From Chimonanthus salicifolius (lineage: Eukaryota > Streptophyta > Magnoliopsida > Laurales > Calycanthaceae), in contig CM023539.1 in the NCBI GenBank assembly GCA_013350335.1, positions 20,628,448-20,692,447 of the forward strand: DNA of 64,000 bases, in the 5' to 3' direction. The position numbers and the translations under genes are program-made. The first letter of the stretch is position 1. Each line of letters starts with the position of its first letter. The notes below the pieces were generated by a model. It had not been told where the DNA came from, searched no databases, and worked only from the letters and a program-made list of their open reading frames with translations. Of the stretch, positions 58,550 through 64,000 are shown piece after piece.

Positions 58550-58870
58550 AGCCTTTGGATGGCTGAACCATGTATTGATCATGGTTGAATTAGCATGATT
58601 AAACCATGAGTGATCATGGTGATAATCAGATCAAGAGAACCATTGGGTTCGGCCATGTGCATGGCCAAACCCCATGGGGCTAGCTTTGGGATGAATGGAC
58701 CAAGATTTATGGGTTTTCCTATGTATGTTAAATGAAATAAGCTTGCTGTTTTGGGTTGGCCATGGGATAGCTGAACCTTGTAGTTAATATGGCTAAATGG
58801 TAGAGCCTAACTTGTAAACAAATGATGGGATCATTGTGTAGGAGGATCATAGGGTTCGGCCATTGATTGT
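58550..58870 (+). repeat. Palindromes in the plus-strand half of the chimera
   Basis: One full copy (about 58646) and three decayed ones (about 58548, 58765, 58855). The rest of the LTR to 60141 is plus-strand. Confidence 0.8.
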
Positions 58871-61800
58871 TTTGTTGGAGATTATGACTTGGTTGTATGA
58901 GTTGGATTAAGTAAACATATGGATTTATCTTTGGACTTAGTGATAAGTAAATAACCAGCCACTAAGGTAGATTACTTTTATGAACTTTGATTATGAGCAA
59001 GATTAGACATCGGTTATACCAATGGCAAATCTGTGAATACAAGTCAAACGAAGGGATTGATCAAAGGACTCACATGATGTAGTTGGGTCTTAGATATGAA
59101 TGAACAAGTAAGTGATAGTATGATTTATTGATTGTTATATGGATAAGGTACCGGAAGTTGAACGACGTGCGAGTCGTGACCGGGTGACGCGAAAGAAAGA
59201 TCAAGTACTGAAGTGAATCTTCTGTAGGTTTCCTACCTTTATTGTAACCACGATTTAATATGCTGTTTTATGTTGATTTCGATAAATTATATGATTGTAA
59301 AGATATGTTTCTAAATGATATATATGCATAGACATCTCATGCATGGCATGGGATGATGGTGTTGTAACCGGAGGCCACACTCCGTCGGGGCGTCCGAAAG
59401 ACCACTGTGGGGTACCCTGATGATGAGAATCCCATCAGGAGGAATCCGGAGGCCACACTCCGTCGGGGCGTCCGAAAGACCACTGTGGGTTACCTTGACG
59501 ATGAGAATCCCGTCAAGTGATGGCTGTGTTGAATGGTGATGGGTGGGACTCATTACATGCTCATTTCATACATAGCATGATTTTATGGAATTTTGTCTCA
59601 CATGTATTATTATGATATTATTTGCATGTTTTAACTAACCATGTGGTAGCCCTATTCGGAAACACTACTGGGCGCGTTGATCTAACGCCCTATCTATATC
59701 CTTAGTGGATGATGCAGGGAAAGGAAAGGTCATTGACCAGGAGGGGAGTTGAGCCTAAGTGCTTTAATGATGGATTTGGATTACGTTATATTACTATCAT
59801 TTGAATACTATTGTTGGACATGTAATAATTCGTTATTTGCTATGGTTTGATTAGGATAATAACCTGTGGATGGTTGATCTATGTTATTTAATATTTAAGA
59901 CTGTTACTTGCTATCTCGTCTTTCTATTCTGCAATTATCTAGATTATTCCGCATGTTGATGTTAGTTCCATGTGTGATTCACTATCATGGTCTATTCCAT
60001 GTACACATGGGTGGCCAGTTAAGGTTCAGACTTGGGTAGTCTGAACTTAACTCGCGTCGTGACGCCGCCCGCTCTCTTCCGATGTTTATTTTAAAAAAAA
60101 AAATTAGACTCTGAAATTCTCGGAAAGGGCGGGGTGTTACAGGCCACTTAAGGGTCGAGCTTTAGAAGCTCGAACTTAGCTCGTGTCGTGGCGTCCCACT
60201 CTCTTTCATTTTTTTATTTAAAGAAAAAAAAATAGACTCTGATTTTCGGCATAGTGAAAAGGGCAGGGCGTTACAAAACAAAACATGTAATAATGAATCC
60301 AAACAAACAAGCGTCTCTCAAAACTAAAGCATAAGCGTAATATGGGATATTTAGCTACTGCTACTCCTCTCTAGGTACCTCCTAAAGAGGCCCGGCTGGC
60401 CCCTCTGCAATCGGGGTGCTTCAAAGGTAAAGGGTGAGCTAACCAGCCCAGTGAAGAGAGAATGTTTACCACAAGTTAACAACATAAATAGATATCATAT
60501 GTATGAATGCAAGAATAGCATAATAACAAGAGTGCTCATGTACGTGACACACAACTATACCACCAACTAATGATCCACCAACCAAATCTGAGACATCATC
60601 TCGGTAGCCCACATCGGGTCCTCCAACAACTCTGGTCTCCATACTAGTGTCAACAAGATACTACACCATACACAATTGCCTCAACCACACGAGCCGTGTC
60701 GGAAAACCCCATGACCAAGTTCGGGGGCACTAAACTCTATGGCAGGCACCTCAACCGCCAGAACGCAACGGGGAAACCCGCGTCCCCTATGGAGGTCTCG
60801 ACCTCGGGAGTGTAACGGGGAAGTTCTCCCAACAACTAAATCACCATCTCATCATAAACATATACACATATAGATAGCCTCTCTGTTCTAGGGCAAACAC
60901 TTCAACAACTAGAACACAATGGCGAAATCCGCACCGCTATGGGGGTCTCGACTGCCGGAGCATAATGGGGAAGTCCTCCCAACAACTAACATCATCACAT
61001 CATCACCATCATCATAAACGTAGACACATGTGAATAGTTCCTCTATCTCAACACCCAACGGTGCGCTGTCCCTTGCGGGTTACCTCACATGTATGCACAT
61101 GATATCATGATCATATTATAAGTAAACACCCATCATGTTATCAACAAGTTCCACGCATTATATCAAATAACCAAACGCATATCTCACTCTCAGCATAAAT
61201 TCATTCACATGTTATAAATACATACACAACATGTTATCATCAAGTCCCAAGCAACATGTTCAACATTCAACACGTCTTATTCTCATCATAAATTCGTTCA
61301 CATGTTATAGCTAAATACACAACATGTTATCTGTAAGTTTCAAGTGTAATACCCTGATTCAAATTAGGCTTAAATAATATGATTTATATAAATAAATTAT
61401 GATTTGACCTGTTAATCATGAAGATTACAGTGAGGGCTTTGTGAAAATTCCACGATTGGCCCAACCAAAGCTCCATAGCTCGTTGATCCTACTCGTTTAA
61501 ATTAGGAGGGTAAAATGGTAATTTGCCATTGACAGTGTTATTTTATTGTTTAAATAATTGTGTGAACGATCTTGGTTTCCTTATTAGGAATTTAAATTCT
61601 GAAATTTATAAGTATATTTATTATATTTTTAATTTTAGAAAAATATTATTAAAAACTAATCGAAAAGATCCCGAAGCTAGGAAATAATTATTTGCGGCAA
61701 TTTTAGAAGTGATAAAATATGTGTTATTAAATTATGTTTTAATTCATTTATTTATGTTTTCAGATTTTGAAAATAAAGGCTTTAAACCCTTTAAATAAAT

Positions 61801-62312
61801 ACAAATTGAATTAAGGGAATAGTAAAATAAATGTGATTTTTATTTAAATCAATTAATTTTCATAAAATATAAATCTCCAAAATTTTACGGTATTTAGAGT
61901 TCTTAAAACCCAACATTTTGGGTAGGATAGATTAAAATAATTAAATCCTTTAATAGTTAAATATTGGAATTAAATGAAGAAGGGTTAAAATGCAAATAAG
62001 TAATCAAGGACTAAAATGCAAATATCAAAATTTTTTAACACCTGCGTAGCAGGTGATGCGACGAAGACGGTGCATGAGCATCGACTCATGCAAGCTACGA
62101 TGGTAGCTTGCATAGTGATGTGGTCACTCCATGGCCCTACTGAAAGCCTACTACCCTACCTCCCATTGCCTACAAATTCAAGCCATTCCCAAAAGAATTC
62201 TTCACTGAATTTTTAGAGAGAAAACCACTGTTTCTTCTGTTTATTTTTTGTCGTTGGTTTGAAGTGGAAGTTTTTCCCATTGCTGAATTTCAACTCGGGA
62301 ATGAAAACAAAG

Positions 62313-63153
62313 GTAACCATTGTATTTATTTTCAAATTCTAGTCAGTTTAGGATCAAACAGAAGTCAATTTGGTTAAATTTTGAATCCTAAAATCATATT
62401 TGAAGTTTAGTGGAAAACTTTTTCATGTGTTTCATTATTTTCCTGTTAAAATCTGATGTTTTCAACCAGTATTAATTGTCCATTTCATTCTTAAAAGTAA
62501 AGAGGACTCTTTGAAGTGTCCATCTGACAAGAAGGGTGTGGAAAACGAATGCAGAAAACCCACTGTTCTGGATTCGTATTTTACACAGTCCCTCCCATCA
62601 CTGCTCTGTTGCAGGTGATAGAGGAAGAAGACGACTCTCGGAAGTTCCGAAAGTAACACTTCGGAAGTTCCGAACTTCAGTTCGAGGTTCCGAATGAGTA
62701 GAGGCAAGCTGTTGAACTCTCTACCTCAACGGGTCAGACAAGACGTTCCGATATCCTTTCGGACGTTCGGAACCCCTCGGAAGTTCCGAACAGACCTCGC
62801 TAGGTTCCGAGGCTGACCAAGACTCATGATTTTTGGACTTTTAAGTTTCTGTTCGAAAACAGGTTCAGAAGTTCCAAGGCCTGAACTTCGGAAGTTCCAA
62901 ATGACAAAACCTAAGTTCCAAAGGCTCTTTAAAGACCCAGATTTTAGGTAGTGGCTCGGAAGTTCTGAAGCCTCAGTACCTGGTTCCGAGGAACCCAGAA
63001 CAGGTTTTTTAAACTTAGTCTAAGTTAAGATTCCATGTTAAGTTTAGACCATAAGTTTTGATGTGATGTTTATGCCAATTTAATAATTAAAAGTGGTACT
63101 AACTCCTTTCATTGGTATTATTTTGCAAACCTATAATATGTATTCACTTCCAG
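62313..63153 (+). promoter_or_regulatory. Putative LTR intron, element d
   Basis: Donor AAG|GTAACC, acceptor TTCCAG|GA, branch-point-like TACTAAC 54 nt before the acceptor. It encloses the palindrome array. Inferred from consensus only. Confidence 0.4.
62636..63000 (+). repeat. Palindrome array of element d
   Basis: Variants of TTCGGAAGTTCCGAA at about 62638, 62661, 62683, 62739-62770 (GACGTTCCGA...TCGGACGTTC), 62778, 62800, 62868, 62888, 62912, 62957 and 62980. Three copies are perfect. Confidence 0.88.
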
Positions 63154-63195
63154 GACGATACTCTCTATCTGTGGCCAGGGTCTGGGCATTACAGC

Positions 63196-63209
63196 TTGAT
63201 ATCAGATCG
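63196..63209 (+). other. Primer binding site of element d
   Basis: TTGATATCAGATCG, a two-mismatch version of TTGGTATCAGAGC, two bases after the LTR end. Confidence 0.75.
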
Positions 63210-63287
63210 TTGGCTCAAACTCTAGGACTGTGATGGTTAATACATGATTAGAACTTTTCTTGGATTAAATTGTGTTATACAGATATG

Positions 63288-63823
63288 TCATGTAACGAGG
63301 AATATACGGAGATCTAGGACAGGGAACCCCTAGCTGCTCAATAGTACTGGATTCATCCACTGGCAACTCCAGTGTCCAAAATGAAAATGTTGGAGTATTC
63401 CCAGCTATAGAGGAGTCATCATCAGTAGGGCAAATAGGCTCGCCCGAATATACACCACCCACTCCCAATACTGACGATATGATGACGTATGTTTGCGGGC
63501 TATGAAATTAGGAAGGGCATTATGACACCTACTGTCCTTATCCCATCAATGTAATATGCCCAGTATGTGGATTTTGTGGGCATGGAAGGGAAATGACCAA
63601 TTGTCCTTACATTGGAGGTCCAGGGATAATGCCATGCCTAACTTGTGGAGTGTTGAGATACATGTCAGCCGCATGTCCTGACAACATCTTGTTCAATTAT
63701 GATGCTCATATGGAGTCCTCTACAGATGATTTGATACGGGAATGTAGGGGAAGGGACATGAGAAACAATTGTACAAATATATATATGTATATATGTGTTG
63801 TGCTGTATAAAGGGTTTTACTAA
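63288..63823 (+). pseudogene. Three-zinc-knuckle protein of element d
   Basis: Starts MSCNEEYTE like the upstream ATG of element a. It then needs a frameshift to continue GVFPAIEESSSVGQIG, TPPTPNTDDMMTYVCGL, and the three Cys/His modules: CGL-stop-N-stop-EGHYDTYC (second Cys and a Gln turned to stops), CPVCGFCGHGREMTNC, and CLTCGVLRYMSAAC (His replaced by Tyr). The NCPYIGGPGIMPCL linker matches element a. Three inactivating changes show it is dead, but the modules are conserved. Confidence 0.7.
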
Positions 63824-64000
63824 CCCTACTAACTCATGTATATGAATGAAACTTGAGTTATGTTTATTTGTGTGTTGGATGCATGTTTATGATTTACACA
63901 ACTCATATGGTCTATCTTGATAAATTTTTCAAATTATTAGTGATATTTACGAATGTGAATGATAGGAAGATGTCAGGACCATTCGGAAATACCAGAGGCC
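63824..64000 (+). other. Element d internal region, no ORF recognised
   Basis: AT-rich sequence after the zinc-knuckle ORF, continuing outside the window. Whether protease or pol follows cannot be seen. Confidence 0.5.

Larger units (their letters stand above)
56119..60141. mobile_element. Chimeric LTR insertion with inverted LTR ends
   Basis: Perfect duplication GGCCA (56114-56118 and 60142-60146). The left boundary is the 3' end of a minus-strand LTR and the right boundary is the 3' end of a plus-strand LTR. So both outer ends are TTACA-type LTR ends facing outward. The left 2.4 kb is minus-strand LTR end, leader, primer site and gag start, partly in two copies. The right 1.6 kb (from about 58511) is plus-strand LTR sequence with palindromes, CGGAG/CTCCG hairpins, an acceptor (AG 59704-59705) and the terminal hairpin. 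The switch point lies at about 58510-58530. Confidence 0.75.
53058..60275 (+). mobile_element. Solo LTR 5 (interrupted by 56119-60141)
   Basis: TGTAACACCCCGGATTTTC at the left and GAAAAGGGCAGGGCGTTACA at the right, with a perfect duplication AAACA (53053-53057 and 60276-60280). Net length is about 3.2 kb. Contents in order: GTTTCATC hairpins (53525-53700), CT patch (53820-53840), donor GTAAGT (54115), palindromes (54165-55125), CGGAG/CTCCG hairpins (55450-55600), acceptor (AG 55772-55773) and, after the inserted element, terminal hairpin (60153-60171). Confidence 0.88.
52921..61344 (-). repeat. Gypsy-C probable 5' LTR (interrupted by 53058-60275)
   Basis: 52921-53057 and 60276-61344 match the left part of the 3' LTR at 30446 onward (GCGCATTATCTCCGAAAAG; AAACAAAACATGTAATAATG; CATCATCTCGGTAGCCCACA; ATGCACATGATATCATGATC; ATAAGTTTCAAG-like at the end). 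Its right part is cut by a new element starting 61345. No primer site separates it from pol, so it could instead be an independent solo LTR of the same family. Confidence 0.7.
61345..63193 (+). repeat. 5' LTR of element d, with TTCGGAAGTTCCGAA palindromes
   Basis: AT-rich first 900 bp. A promoter-like region with a leader follows at about 62210-62312. A donor-like AAG|GTAACC is at 62313. About ten palindromic TCGGAAGTTCCGA variants lie at 62636-63000. TACTAAC is at 63099 and an acceptor TTCACTTCCAG ends at 63153. The LTR end at 63193 is followed by the primer site. It is shorter than the GGTTCGGCC LTRs but built in the same order. Confidence 0.8.
61345..64000 (+). mobile_element. LTR retroelement d, 5' part
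   Basis: A 1849-bp 5' LTR (61345-63193, TGTAATACCCTG...GGTCTGGGCATTACA), a primer site and an internal region homologous to that of element a, running off the window. It interrupts the Gypsy-C 5' LTR. The left duplication is probably TCAAG, but its partner is outside. Confidence 0.8.

Overview
This window is nuclear DNA from a flowering plant with a repeat-rich genome. The one recognisable host gene is a multi-exon, + strand gene for chloroplast ClpP6 (coding exons between 14817 and 26018). Nearly everything else is nested transposable elements. The species cannot be told from the sequence.

1-14816: an unassigned stretch; a broken RRM gene on the minus strand cut by a Copia LTR (1538-1891); a truncated Copia element (1891 to about 4390, minus); then a Ty3/Gypsy integrase split by a TIR DNA transposon (5253-12489), which itself carries a full-length but dead Copia element (6136-11747, 5-bp duplication CAGTC). 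A 268-bp tandem duplication lies just before the first visible ClpP6 exon.

14817-26018: six ClpP6 exons with canonical splice sites and an intact Ser-His-Asp triad. The N-terminal (transit peptide) exons were not found. The fourth visible intron is 9.3 kb and holds two LINE 3' ends with RNase H domains, a decayed Gypsy pol, LTR-like DNA, and three hAT-type elements with 8-bp target duplications.

26019-30445: short tandem repeats and a solo LTR (28278-30355, duplication ATTCA).

30446-64000: best read as one large minus-strand Gypsy element (3' LTR 30446-37642; pol C-terminal part 37643-37988 plus 51674-52920; probable 5' LTR from 52921) filled by later insertions. In pol there is a four-deep nest of solo LTRs (37989-51673 > 38843-48892 > 39181-46013 > 42141-45815), each with a 5-bp duplication. 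In the LTRs are 31384-35728, 53058-60275 (itself holding 56119-60141) and a new element from 61345 to beyond the window.

The most striking signal is in these long TGTAAC...TTACA LTRs (about 3.2-3.7 kb net). They hold arrays of a short palindrome (GGTTCGGCCAT, 3-6 nt loop, ATGGCCGAACC). The arrays lie between a 5' splice-site consensus (GTAAGT) and a conserved 3' splice site (CTTCTACCCTAG), so the LTR may contain an intron packed with hairpins. The element at 61345 has a different palindrome (TTCGGAAGTTCCGAA) in the same position between candidate splice sites, although its internal zinc-knuckle ORF is homologous to that of 31384-35728. A second hairpin upstream of the LTR ends changes sequence but keeps its pairing. 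All of this was read by eye; no alignment or folding was run.
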